This document shows, in pieces, positions 36,314-45,350 of a stretch of DNA of 64,000 nt (the first letter of the stretch is position 1; each line of letters begins with the position of its first letter). The position numbers were made by a program, and so were the translations under genes. This DNA comes from Bacteroidota bacterium (GTDB taxonomy: Bacteria > Bacteroidota > Bacteroidia > UKL13-3). The notes beneath the pieces were generated by a model that saw only the letters and a list, made by a program, of their open reading frames with translations, did not search any database and was not told the DNA's origin. Location of the stretch: the NCBI GenBank assembly GCA_027488905.1, contig JAIYAT010000020.1, forward strand, positions 401,859-465,858. The letters are read 5' to 3'.

Positions 36314-37653
36314 ATGCCAGTATAATTATGCGGACTGATTTTTAACAATTCATCCTTCACTTCGTCACTTAGGTTCAAACCAAAGATAAATGTTTTTATA
36401 GATTCTTTTGTAATTGCTTGGTTTGTACGAGTTAAATCCTTTAACGCTTCATAAGGTTTTTCGTACCCTTCTCTTCTCAAAATGGTTTGAATGGCCTCTG
36501 CAACTACTGCCCAATTTTGCTCCAAATCTGCTTCTAATTTTGGCTCATTTAACAACAACTTGCCCATACCTTTTAACAGAGATTGGTAAGCAATTAGCAT
36601 GTGACCCAATGGTACACCTAAGTTTCTTAACACGGTACTATCTGTTAAATCTCTTTGCAACCTAGAAACTGGGAGTTTTTCTGACAAATGAATTAGGAGG
36701 GCATTGGCAATTCCCAAATTACCTTCTGCATTTTCAAAATCAATTGGATTAACTTTATGGGGCATGGCGCTTGAGCCAATTTCGCCTTCTTTAAGCTTTT
36801 GCTTGAAATAATCCATCGCCACATATTGCCACACGTCTTTTGAAAAATCTAGTAAAATGGTATTGATGCGCTTGAAGTTATCAAACAAAGCTGCCAAGTT
36901 ATCATAATGCTCTATTTGGGTAGTTGGGTGTGAACGTTGCAAGCCTAATTGTTTGCAAAAATCATTACCAAAATCTACCCATTTTATTGAAGGATAAGCT
37001 ACGTGGTGTGCGTTAAAATTTCCAGTGGCACCACCAAACTTTGCGGGATATTGCAGCAAGCTTAATTGCCTTAATTGCTCTTCTAAGCGTGCCACAAAAA
37101 CTTGCCATTCTTTCCCTAAACGTGTTGGAGAAGCAGGCTGACCGTGGGTTCTAGCCAACATTGAAATATTTTCCCAATCCTTTGCTTGCTGCTGCATTTG
37201 GTTCAAAACACTTATTAAAACAGGCATTACAGCTTGGTTCCAACCCATACTTAATGACATTGGAATTGCAGTGTTATTGATGTCTTGAGAGGTTAATCCA
37301 AAATGCACAATCTCGGCATATTTGCCTAATCCTAACTTCTCTAAGGCCTCTTTAAGAAAATATTCAACAGCTTTAACATCGTGGTTAGTTACTTTTTCTT
37401 TGTCCTTAATCCATTGGGCATCTGCAAGTCCAAATGATTTGTATAAATCTCTTAAAGCCAATTTATGGTCTTCAGAAAATGCTTGTGCCAATTGAGGTAA
37501 CGGCAATTCGGCCAAGGCAATTAAGTATTCAACTTCTACCCAAACCCTAAATTTAATTAAGGCAAATTCGCTAAAATAATCAGCTAAACTTGCAGTTTGT
37601 TTGTGGTATCTGCCATCAACCGGACCAATAGCTGTGAGTGCGTTTAACTCCAT
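36310..37653 (-). CDS. purB: Adenylosuccinate lyase
   Basis: PurB splits SAICAR and adenylosuccinate, releasing fumarate, in purine synthesis. The 447-residue protein carries TSQDINNTAIPMSL, ARTHGQPASPTRLGKEW with the catalytic His, and the fumarase-superfamily signature GSSAMPHKVNPIDFENAEGN with the flexible catalytic serine loop. The early segment NALTAIGPVDGRYHKQT and the length match the E. coli-type PurB rather than the shorter Bacillus type. Confidence 0.96.
   Translation of the reverse strand: MELNALTAIGPVDGRYHKQTASLADYFSEFALIKFRVWVEVEYLIALAELPLPQLAQAFSEDHKLALRDLYKSFGLADAQWIKDKEKVTNHDVKAVEYFLKEALEKLGLGKYAEIVHFGLTSQDINNTAIPMSLSMGWNQAVMPVLISVLNQMQQQAKDWENISMLARTHGQPASPTRLGKEWQVFVARLEEQLRQLSLLQYPAKFGGATGNFNAHHVAYPSIKWVDFGNDFCKQLGLQRSHPTTQIEHYDNLAALFDNFKRINTILLDFSKDVWQYVAMDYFKQKLKEGEIGSSAMPHKVNPIDFENAEGNLGIANALLIHLSEKLPVSRLQRDLTDSTVLRNLGVPLGHMLIAYQSLLKGMGKLLLNEPKLEADLEQNWAVVAEAIQTILRREGYEKPYEALKDLTRTNQAITKESIKTFIFGLNLSDEVKDELLKISPHNYTGI
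36372..36381. repeat. GGTTYRAACC site, CA centre
   Basis: GGTTCAAACC in purB, read as Gly-Leu-Asn. Confidence 0.8.
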
Positions 37654-37665
37654 TTCTAATTTACT

Positions 37666-39027
37666 TTATTTGGGCAAACAATTGCAATTAGGCGCTGCCG
37701 ATGCAGTATTTGTAATAAGGCCCCAAATATCATTTCCAAAGATAAGCACCATAAGTGTTAGTAGCGTAATCATACCAAAGTATTGTGCTTTCTCTAAAAA
37801 GGATTCACTTAAAGGGCGACCTAATACAATTTCAAATAACAAAAACAAAACATGTCCGCCATCTAAAGCTGGAATTGGTAATATATTCATAAATGCCAAG
37901 CCCAAAGAAATTAGTGCAGTAAATAACCAAAAGCGCTTCCAAACTACTTCGGAGCCAAAAAACTTGGCTATCCCAATAGGGCCTTGAACAGCTTTGTTAA
38001 CAGCAATATCTCCTTTGAAAATTTTACCCCAACCTTTAATTTGTGCATCTATATTTTCTACTGCTTTGTTAATGCCCAGAGGAAAGGATTCGAAGAAACC
38101 ATATTTAACTTCTTCGTATTCGAAATCTTTGGAGTCTATGCCAATACCAATAGCACCGCATCCATCCACCTCGCAAGGAAGATTAAGGTCTTTGCCTTCT
38201 CTGCTTACTAATAAGTTCACCTTTGAACATTTCTTTTCTTTTATGTAAGCCTGAAACTGATCTAGGTACTCAAAATTAAAACTATCCACTTTGGTGATGA
38301 TATCCCCTTTTTTTAAGCCAGCTTTTTCGGCATTTGACTTTTCTCCAACAGCACCCACAAAAAAGTGAAGCCTTGGCCTAAAGAAATCTGTTTTATTATC
38401 GCCAAACTTCTTGATAAAATCATCTGGCAATTTTACTTCTGCAATGGCGCCAGCGCGCTCAACTTTATAAGATACACCTTCACTTAAGATGTGTTTGATT
38501 TGCAGCGCATCTTCAAACCTTACAATAGGTACATCATTTACTGAAACAAGTTTATCGCCTACTTGAAAGCCGTATTCTTTGGCTAATTCAGATGGAACAA
38601 TACCTGCCTTTAAGGATTCATTTTTGATGAATTTATCGCCATAGCCATAGCTAATCATGGCAAAAATGATAATGGCAGCAATTACATTTACTACCACACC
38701 ACCAACCATAACAATTAATCTTTGCCAAGCTGGTTTGCTTCTAAACTCCCAAGGTTGAGCAGGTTGCTTCATGGCTTCTTTGTCCATGCTTTCATCAATC
38801 ATTCCAGCAATTTTCACATAACCACCTAAAGGCAACCAACCAATACCCCACTCGGTATCGCCGCGTTTAAAAGAGAATAGCTTTACATCCCAAGCATCAA
38901 AAAACAAATAGAACTTTTCTACTTTTATGCCAAAGGCACGTGCTGCTATATAATGCCCAAACTCGTGCAAAATCACCAATATCGAAATGGCCAAAATTAA
39001 CTGGCCTGCCATTACCAATGCTTCCAT
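37666..39027 (-). CDS. rseP: RIP metalloprotease RseP (site-2 protease family)
   Basis: The 453-residue inner-membrane zinc protease has HEFGH at residues 21-25 in its first helix and the second zinc-ligand motif MNILPIPALDGGHVL near the C-terminus. Two PDZ-like domains lie between (VGDKLVSVNDVPIV, LKKGDIITKVDSFNFEY). It performs intramembrane cleavage of anti-sigma factors and remnant signal peptides. dxr lies 38 bp upstream; dxr-rseP adjacency is common. Confidence 0.93.
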   Translation of the reverse strand: MEALVMAGQLILAISILVILHEFGHYIAARAFGIKVEKFYLFFDAWDVKLFSFKRGDTEWGIGWLPLGGYVKIAGMIDESMDKEAMKQPAQPWEFRSKPAWQRLIVMVGGVVVNVIAAIIIFAMISYGYGDKFIKNESLKAGIVPSELAKEYGFQVGDKLVSVNDVPIVRFEDALQIKHILSEGVSYKVERAGAIAEVKLPDDFIKKFGDNKTDFFRPRLHFFVGAVGEKSNAEKAGLKKGDIITKVDSFNFEYLDQFQAYIKEKKCSKVNLLVSREGKDLNLPCEVDGCGAIGIGIDSKDFEYEEVKYGFFESFPLGINKAVENIDAQIKGWGKIFKGDIAVNKAVQGPIGIAKFFGSEVVWKRFWLFTALISLGLAFMNILPIPALDGGHVLFLLFEIVLGRPLSESFLEKAQYFGMITLLTLMVLIFGNDIWGLITNTASAAPNCNCLPK

Positions 39028-39065
39028 TCAAAAATTTTTATAAATATTACCGCAATAATAGCGAT

Positions 39066-40217
39066 TTAAGGCAATAAACTTTTTGCAAAGTTTCGGGTCT
39101 CAGTATCTGTTAACACATAATCATTTAGGCTTGGCTGTTTAATAAAACTAACAGATTGCATGCATTTTTCATTTATCTCAGCTATTTGTAAAAACTTAAT
39201 CTTGTCCTGCAAAAAGGCTTCTACAGCTATTTCATTGGCAGCATTTAATATACAAGCCATATTGCCACCTTGGGCCATGGCTTCATAGGCCAAGGCTAAA
39301 TTTCTAAAGGTATCCGTATCGGGTTGTTCAAAGGTTAAATTGCCATATTTTGAAAATGACATTCGTTCAAAGGATGCGCTGATGCGGTCTGGGTAGAAAA
39401 AAGCATAATGAATGGGCAACTTCATGTCTGGCAATCCCATCTGTGCTTTGATGCTGCTATCTTTAAAAGCCACCATGCTATGGATAATCGACTGAGGGTG
39501 CACAACAACTTCAATGTCTTCTCCTTTTACCCCAAATAGCCATTTGGCTTCAATTACCTCCAAGCCTTTGTTCATGAGTGTAGCAGAATCAATGGTAATT
39601 TTTGCACCCATGGTCCAATTGGGATGCTTTAAAGCTTGAACCTTTGTTATTTCTAAAAGTTGCTCTCTTTTTTTGCCTCTAAATGGACCACCAGAAGCGG
39701 TTAATATAATCTTCTCAACGCTATCAGGGTTTTCCCCCACAAGGCATTGAAAAATCGCTGAGTGCTCAGAATCTACAGGAATTAAATCTGTTCTATGTTC
39801 TGCGCACAATTGTGTAATCAACTCCCCTGCCACTACCAAAGTTTCTTTGTTGGCCAAAGCAATTCTCTTTTTATTCTGAATTGCAGCAACAGTTGGCTTC
39901 AAACCACTATAACCTACCATTGCAGTTAGCACAATATCTGCTGAGGTAACGCCCATTAACTCTTCAATGGATTTATTGCCAGCATATACTTTAATGTCAT
40001 GTGGTTGCAGTGCATCTTTCACCTCCAAGTATTTAGATTCATCAGCAATCACCACATGGTTTGGCTTAAACTCTAATGCTTGTTTTATCAATAAATCACT
40101 GTTGCTATTAGCGGTTAAAACCTCAACTTCTAGCTTCTCAGATTGTTCTTTTATGACCTCTAAAGATTGCGTACCAATGCTTCCTGTGCTGCCTAATATG
40201 GCTATTTTCTTCTTCAT
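39066..40217 (-). CDS. dxr: 1-deoxy-D-xylulose 5-phosphate reductoisomerase
   Basis: Dxr makes MEP from DXP with NADPH, the first committed step of the non-mevalonate isoprenoid pathway. The 383-residue protein has the nucleotide-binding loop GSTGSIG (9-15), ANKETLV, the metal site VDSEHSAIFQCL, TASGGPFRG and PNWTMGAKITIDSATLMNKGLE in consecutive pieces, all standard. This enzyme is the other classic fosfomycin-like (fosmidomycin) target and looks normal. It overlaps the GH3-like gene by 4 bp. Confidence 0.96.
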   Translation of the reverse strand: MKKKIAILGSTGSIGTQSLEVIKEQSEKLEVEVLTANSNSDLLIKQALEFKPNHVVIADESKYLEVKDALQPHDIKVYAGNKSIEELMGVTSADIVLTAMVGYSGLKPTVAAIQNKKRIALANKETLVVAGELITQLCAEHRTDLIPVDSEHSAIFQCLVGENPDSVEKIILTASGGPFRGKKREQLLEITKVQALKHPNWTMGAKITIDSATLMNKGLEVIEAKWLFGVKGEDIEVVVHPQSIIHSMVAFKDSSIKAQMGLPDMKLPIHYAFFYPDRISASFERMSFSKYGNLTFEQPDTDTFRNLALAYEAMAQGGNMACILNAANEIAVEAFLQDKIKFLQIAEINEKCMQSVSFIKQPSLNDYVLTDTETRNFAKSLLP

Positions 40218-41719
40218 CTTATTATATGTAAAAATGGTTGCAGGGCTGCTGCGATATTGCGGTCATTTGAAAGCCTTGGCACTTTGTTTTGCCCGCCCAA
40301 TTTACCTTGCGATTTCATATACTGAATAAAAGCATCCTTTTGCAAAGGCTTAATTTTCAAAGGTTGCAGAATGTTTCCAGCTAACAAGTCTTTGTAATAA
40401 ATATTCTTTTCTTGCAACAATACATCTGTGCGACTCGCCAATGCTACTAAATTCAAAGGAACTTCTTCAAATGCCACAAACCACTCATGATAAGGTAAAC
40501 CACCTTCTGGTGGGTTAACTTGGGGTGCAACCGTAAACTCAATAATGGAAATACCCATTTCATTAGCTGCAGTTAATAAAGCATACTCTACTTCTTCGCC
40601 AATAACATGCTCACCAAAGGCCGAAATAAAATGTTTGATCCTACCTGTTACTTTAATTAAATATGGATTTTTTGAAACAAACTTTACGGTATCGCCAATA
40701 TTGTAAGCATACAATCCTGCATTGGTGGTAATGATTAAGGCATAGTTTACGTTTAACTCAATCTCCGCTAAGATATACCGCCTTGGATTTTCAGAATAAA
40801 ACTCTTCTGTTTTTATGAACTCGTAAAAAATCCCATTGTTTACCAGCAATAAAAGCCCTTCTGCATTTTGCGAATGTTTGTAGGCAAAGAAGCCTTCCGA
40901 GGCAGGATAGGTTTCAAGTGTATCTACCTTTCTACCAATACTTGCTTCTAGCTTTGCTCGGTAGGGTTCAAAATTTACGCCCCCATAAACAAACAATGAA
41001 AAATTGGGGAACTGCTCCCCTGCTTTTTTCCCGGTCTGCTCATAAATCTTATCAAAATACATTTGAACCCAAGGTGGAATGCCACTAATAAGAGTCATGT
41101 TTTCCTTTAAGGTTTCTTGGGTTATAGCTGTTACTTTTTGCTCCCAATCTTCGATGCAATTGGTTTCATAGCTTGGCATTTGGTTTTTCCTTAAATAAGC
41201 CGGCACATGGTGATTAACAATGCCACTTAACCTGCCAGTAGCCACACCAGATTTTTCGCTCAATACCGGGCTACCCGATAAAAAGATAAGTTTCCCGTCT
41301 AAAAATTCTGCTTTACCAGTTTCCGCGATATAACAAAACAAGGCGTTTCTAGCGCTATTGATATGATAAGGGATAGAATCTTTAGTAATTGGAATATATT
41401 TTACTCCACTTGTGGTACCAGAGGTTTTGGCAAAATAAAGAGGCTTTCCTGGCCATAAAATATCTTTTTCTCCATCCACTACCCTATCGATATAGGTTCG
41501 TAAACCTTCGTAATCTTTTACAGCAACTTTGTTCGTATAATCAACATGGCTTTTAATGGAAGCAAAGTTGTGGTCCTTGCCAAATTGTGTTTGAGCAGCC
41601 GTGTTTAGTATTTTGTTGAACCAAAACTCCTGCCACTTAATTGCTTCTTCACTTTCCTTTAAGATTTTATTCCTAAAGTAAATAGCCAGTGGCTTAGCCA
41701 AAATAGATTTTAAACCCAT
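40214..41719 (-). CDS. GH3 auxin-responsive promoter family protein (acyl-adenylate-forming)
   Basis: The 501-residue protein belongs to the GH3 branch of the ANL adenylating superfamily. TSGTTSGVKYIPIT is the ATP-binding P-loop-like motif, ETYPASEGFFAY lies at the second core motif, and YAYNIGDTVKFVSKNPY is the adenylate-binding Asp motif. Plant GH3 enzymes join amino acids to jasmonate or auxin; the bacterial substrate is unknown. It is coupled to dxr (ATG/TAA overlap 40214-40217). Confidence 0.88.
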   Translation of the reverse strand: MGLKSILAKPLAIYFRNKILKESEEAIKWQEFWFNKILNTAAQTQFGKDHNFASIKSHVDYTNKVAVKDYEGLRTYIDRVVDGEKDILWPGKPLYFAKTSGTTSGVKYIPITKDSIPYHINSARNALFCYIAETGKAEFLDGKLIFLSGSPVLSEKSGVATGRLSGIVNHHVPAYLRKNQMPSYETNCIEDWEQKVTAITQETLKENMTLISGIPPWVQMYFDKIYEQTGKKAGEQFPNFSLFVYGGVNFEPYRAKLEASIGRKVDTLETYPASEGFFAYKHSQNAEGLLLLVNNGIFYEFIKTEEFYSENPRRYILAEIELNVNYALIITTNAGLYAYNIGDTVKFVSKNPYLIKVTGRIKHFISAFGEHVIGEEVEYALLTAANEMGISIIEFTVAPQVNPPEGGLPYHEWFVAFEEVPLNLVALASRTDVLLQEKNIYYKDLLAGNILQPLKIKPLQKDAFIQYMKSQGKLGGQNKVPRLSNDRNIAAALQPFLHIIR

Positions 41720-41721
41720 CT

Positions 41722-42138
41722 TTACAACTTCTTACTCGCCCTAGCTAATACATCCTTTAACTTAATATTCTTAAGCAAATTTACCGCAACAGTGCGAATT
41801 CCGGTTTTGACATTACCCATTTTTAGCGTGTTAACTGCCGACTCTAAGATGGTTCCCGCTTGCTTGTTTAAAGCGTTTTGGTTCAAACCATTTAATTTTG
41901 GATCTGCAATATTGATGGCTAAAGAATCACCAAACAATTCAGATTTAACATTTGCTAAGTTGTACTTTTTCTTCAATTGTGCATCCAAATTTGCAAGTGC
42001 AGTTGTTTGTAAAGTCTTATTAGAGGGCAAAGCAACTTTATTTGCTCCTTTATTGATTTTATCTAAAGAAATCTGACAATAAGCTTGGTTCAAACCGAAA
42101 CCTAATAAGAAAAAAAACAAAACTATTATTCTATTCAT
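41722..42138 (-). CDS. Small secreted hypothetical protein
   Basis: The ATG at 42138 (MNRIIVLFFFLLGFGLNQAYCQ, a signal peptide) is chosen over a TTG two codons earlier. The roughly 116-residue mature part is rich in Asn, Lys and Leu, with amphipathic helices and no recognised domain. It lies 2 bp before the GH3-like gene and 20 bp after the MuiA-like gene. Two GGTTYRAACC sites occur in this short gene, one within the signal peptide codons. Confidence 0.6.
   Translation of the reverse strand: MNRIIVLFFFLLGFGLNQAYCQISLDKINKGANKVALPSNKTLQTTALANLDAQLKKKYNLANVKSELFGDSLAINIADPKLNGLNQNALNKQAGTILESAVNTLKMGNVKTGIRTVAVNLLKNIKLKDVLARASKKL
41880..41889. repeat. GGTTYRAACC site, CA centre
   Basis: GGTTCAAACC in the small secreted-protein gene, read as Gly-Leu-Asn. 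Confidence 0.8.
42087..42096. repeat. GGTTYRAACC site, CA centre, extended
   Basis: GGTTCAAACC followed by GAAAC, in signal-peptide codons of the same small gene; read as Gly-Leu-Asn. Confidence 0.8.
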
Positions 42139-42158
42139 ATACAATTATTAGAATGGAT

Positions 42159-43766
42159 TTAAAATAAATTTAACAAGCGACCAGATGGGTAACTTATCTC
42201 ATACTCAAACCTAAGCTTTTGCTCTTGTTTTGGCAAAAGCTTTAATTTCCAAGACAGTTTACCACTTTCAGTTTCATGCAAGGCTCCACCAGTTTGCAAT
42301 ACTTTTACCTCAATTTCTTTATCGTTTGAAACAGGAACCTGATCTAAAACCTCTATTTCTATGGCCTCAGAAGAGGTATTTATAATTTGAATTTGCCATA
42401 AAGATTTCTCCCTTTTTGTTCCGCCAAATACAGACTTGGAGGATTGATCAGAAATTTTTGAACGTTTTACTACTACTCTTTTTTCTTGACCCAAAGTAAA
42501 CAACATTGTATCGTTCTCTTGTCGGTTAATATAACCTGCACCTGTAAAGCTGCCTTCATAATAAATATTGGCCTCGGCACTAATTTGATTCAATAAATCA
42601 TTGCATTGAACTGCTGTGTTTACAAATAAACGCTCATCCAATTTCGGAATGGTCATTAACTTAAACACCGCTGGCAACTCAAAACGTGTGAGCTCCACTT
42701 GGTGACTTCTACCATCTGAAGGAATTGAGTAAGGAACAGAAGTTTCAAAGTTAATTCCTGTTGGGGTTCGAAAAATTTCAGGAGGTGTAAAATAAGTCAG
42801 ATTTGTAGTAACCGCGCTATCCATCATTTCCATCAGCCTTGGTTCATCCATTCTTGAGCCGCCATAAGTTCCTTCCATCGTTTTATAAACTCTAGGTTGC
42901 TCAAACCTTAAAAAATAAGGCTCTAAAGTTGGCATTACTGCTTGCGAATGCACATCTACATCTGAGACATTTAACCTCACATCTTGCCAATCTTCCCCAC
43001 TAGATTGTGTAATATTTGCTTTTAACACAAATGTTATTGGCGCTCCAATTTTATTCACCCTCACATCATAAATTGGCATCCAATTCACTTCAGAAACCAT
43101 ATATTTCAGCGCCATTGGAGCATTAACAACTGCCTTCTCTACAACAACAATTGCAATTATCTCTTGATTCAAACTCAAGTTTCTTTGGGTGTATTGTGCT
43201 AACAATTGAGTCAAAGCATCACCTTGTTTAATCAAGTTTATTTCGGTTTGAGCCAAACGTAGTTTGCTGTTTTTAAATTCTGCTAGTTTTGCACTGTAAA
43301 TGCCAAGTACATCTTCCAACTCTTCTGCTTTTAGTCCGTTAGCACCTCCAATTTGTTTATTGCTTAGGAGTAACTCTCTTTGCAATTGCAAACTTTCTAA
43401 ATCGGCTTGAACCAAGAACAGTTCGTTGTTTACGCGCTCCAATGAATCTTCTAACAATTGAATTTCTTGAGGTTTAGCCTCCTTACCACTTCCAACTTTC
43501 TGGGTTGTCACAGATTGGATAACTACGCCATTGGGTACTTTTAACTCAACTGAATTTGCGATTAGAAACGGAGACAGTTTACCAAAAACCAATTGGTATG
43601 ATCCTGGACCTAAATTTAAAGTACTCGTTCTTTCTACCAAAGCTTGGTTAAAAAAAACATTGACCTGCTTTATTTTACTATCAAAATCTAGGCGATGCTG
43701 CGCTGAAGCTTGCAAAACAAACAGAAGCATAAAAAGCATTATTACTCGGCTATTCTTCATAATCAT
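42159..43766 (-). CDS. MuiA-family protein (DUF4140/DUF4139)
   Basis: The 535-residue exported protein has a signal peptide (VIMLFMLLFVLQASA). The N-terminal DUF4140 domain (KIKQVNVFFNQALVERTSTL) and a central coiled coil (about residues 100-195) precede a DUF4139 beta domain (VNWMPIYDVRV, NITQSSGEDWQDVRLNVS, LSWKLKLLPKQEQKLRFEYEI). This is the arrangement of mucoidy-inhibitor MuiA relatives; the biochemical role is unknown. The first ATG is at 43766, with another two codons on. Confidence 0.85.
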   Translation of the reverse strand: MIMKNSRVIMLFMLLFVLQASAQHRLDFDSKIKQVNVFFNQALVERTSTLNLGPGSYQLVFGKLSPFLIANSVELKVPNGVVIQSVTTQKVGSGKEAKPQEIQLLEDSLERVNNELFLVQADLESLQLQRELLLSNKQIGGANGLKAEELEDVLGIYSAKLAEFKNSKLRLAQTEINLIKQGDALTQLLAQYTQRNLSLNQEIIAIVVVEKAVVNAPMALKYMVSEVNWMPIYDVRVNKIGAPITFVLKANITQSSGEDWQDVRLNVSDVDVHSQAVMPTLEPYFLRFEQPRVYKTMEGTYGGSRMDEPRLMEMMDSAVTTNLTYFTPPEIFRTPTGINFETSVPYSIPSDGRSHQVELTRFELPAVFKLMTIPKLDERLFVNTAVQCNDLLNQISAEANIYYEGSFTGAGYINRQENDTMLFTLGQEKRVVVKRSKISDQSSKSVFGGTKREKSLWQIQIINTSSEAIEIEVLDQVPVSNDKEIEVKVLQTGGALHETESGKLSWKLKLLPKQEQKLRFEYEISYPSGRLLNLF

Positions 43767-43806
43767 GAAATTTTAGGACACTAACGAAAAACTAAAATAC
43801 TATTGC

Positions 43807-45348
43807 CTACAAAGGAATGTTTCCATGCTTTTTCCTGGGTAAATTTACCACTTTGGTTTCAAGCATTTTGAATGCCTTTATCAACTTCGTGCGGGTTTCC
43901 TCTGGCAAAATCACTTCATCTACAAATCCTCTTTCAGCAGCGCGATATGGGTTTGCAAACAAATCTGCATACTCCTTTTCTTTTGCAACCAAAGCTGCAT
44001 CTTTATCTTCAGCCAAATCAATATGTCGCTTGAAAATAATTTCTGCAGCACCTTTTGCTCCCATCACGGCAATCTCTGCACTAGGCCAAGCAAAATTCAT
44101 ATCTGCACCAATATGTTTACTGTTCATTACATCATACGCACCACCATAAGCCTTGCGTGTAATTACAGTAATTCTTGGAACGGTAGCCTCACAAAAAGCA
44201 TACAATAGTTTAGCGCCATTTGTAATAATGGCATTCCATTCTTGGTCGGTGCCTGGCAAAAATCCTGGTACATCTTCAAACACCAATAAAGGAATGTTAA
44301 AGCAATCGCAAAACCTTACAAACCTTGCTGCTTTTTGGCTCGACTTAATATCTAAAACCCCCGCCAAAAACGCAGGTTGATTGGCCACTATTCCAATGCT
44401 TTTTCCAGCTAATCTGGCAAAACCAACCACAATGTTTTCTGCAAAATCTTTATGAACTTCAAAGAAACTTGCTTCATCAGCTACCTCATTGATAACATCT
44501 CTAATATCATAAGGTTGATTTGCACTTTCTGGAATAATATCTGCCAATGCCATTCGAGTTTCATCTGCAGGCGTATAGCTTAGGTCTGGCGCCTTTTCTT
44601 CGCAATTTTGTGGAATATAACTTAAAAGCTTTTTAAGCTTTGCAATCCCTTCAATTTCGTTTGCAGCAGTTAAATGTGCCACACCACTTTTTGCAGAATG
44701 CACAGAAGCGCCTCCAAGGTCTTCGCTGCTCACTTCTTCGTGGGTAACTGTTTTAACTACATTTGGACCAGTTACAAACATATAGCTGGTATTTTCTACC
44801 ATCATAATATAATCTGTAATGGCTGGGCTATAGACTGCGCCTCCGGCGCAGGGCCCCATAATTGCAGAAATCTGAGGGATAACACCAGAAGCTAAAGTAT
44901 TACGATAGAAAATATCAGCATATCCACCTAAACTTACCACACCTTCTTGAATCCTAGCGCCACCACTATCATTTAAGCCAATGATTGGAGCGCCATTTTT
45001 CATGGCTAAATCCATTACCTTACAAATTTTCTCAGCATGGGTTTCAGATAAAGAACCACCAAACACTGTGAAATCTTGAGAAAAAACATATACCAATCTG
45101 CCATTAACAGTGCCATAGCCTGTAACAACACCATCGCCTAAAACCTTTTGCTTTTCCATGCCAAAATCGGCACTGCGGTGCATTACCATAGAGCCAATTT
45201 CTTCGAAGCTGCCTTCATCTAAAAAGAAATGAATGCGCTCACGAGCTGTTAACTTTCCTTTTTTGTGTTGGGAAGCAATTCTATCTAAACCGCCTCCAAG
45301 TTTTGCCTCTTCTCTAAGTTGAAGCAATAGTTCTCTTTTATTTGCCAT
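43807..45348 (-). CDS. Acyl-CoA carboxylase carboxyltransferase (beta) subunit, PccB-like
   Basis: The 513-residue protein is a complete carboxyltransferase of the propionyl-/methylmalonyl-CoA type. It has [38 protein letters not shown], the oxyanion-hole segments [13 protein letters not shown] and [14 protein letters not shown], and the closing [10 protein letters not shown]. It moves a carboxyl group between biotin and an acyl-CoA, either building methylmalonyl-CoA or decarboxylating it. No biotin carboxylase or biotin carrier gene is adjacent, so the partners lie elsewhere. It sits 2 bp after the SNF2 helicase gene. Confidence 0.93.
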   Translation of the reverse strand: MANKRELLLQLREEAKLGGGLDRIASQHKKGKLTARERIHFFLDEGSFEEIGSMVMHRSADFGMEKQKVLGDGVVTGYGTVNGRLVYVFSQDFTVFGGSLSETHAEKICKVMDLAMKNGAPIIGLNDSGGARIQEGVVSLGGYADIFYRNTLASGVIPQISAIMGPCAGGAVYSPAITDYIMMVENTSYMFVTGPNVVKTVTHEEVSSEDLGGASVHSAKSGVAHLTAANEIEGIAKLKKLLSYIPQNCEEKAPDLSYTPADETRMALADIIPESANQPYDIRDVINEVADEASFFEVHKDFAENIVVGFARLAGKSIGIVANQPAFLAGVLDIKSSQKAARFVRFCDCFNIPLLVFEDVPGFLPGTDQEWNAIITNGAKLLYAFCEATVPRITVITRKAYGGAYDVMNSKHIGADMNFAWPSAEIAVMGAKGAAEIIFKRHIDLAEDKDAALVAKEKEYADLFANPYRAAERGFVDEVILPEETRTKLIKAFKMLETKVVNLPRKKHGNIPL

Positions 45349-45350
45349 AG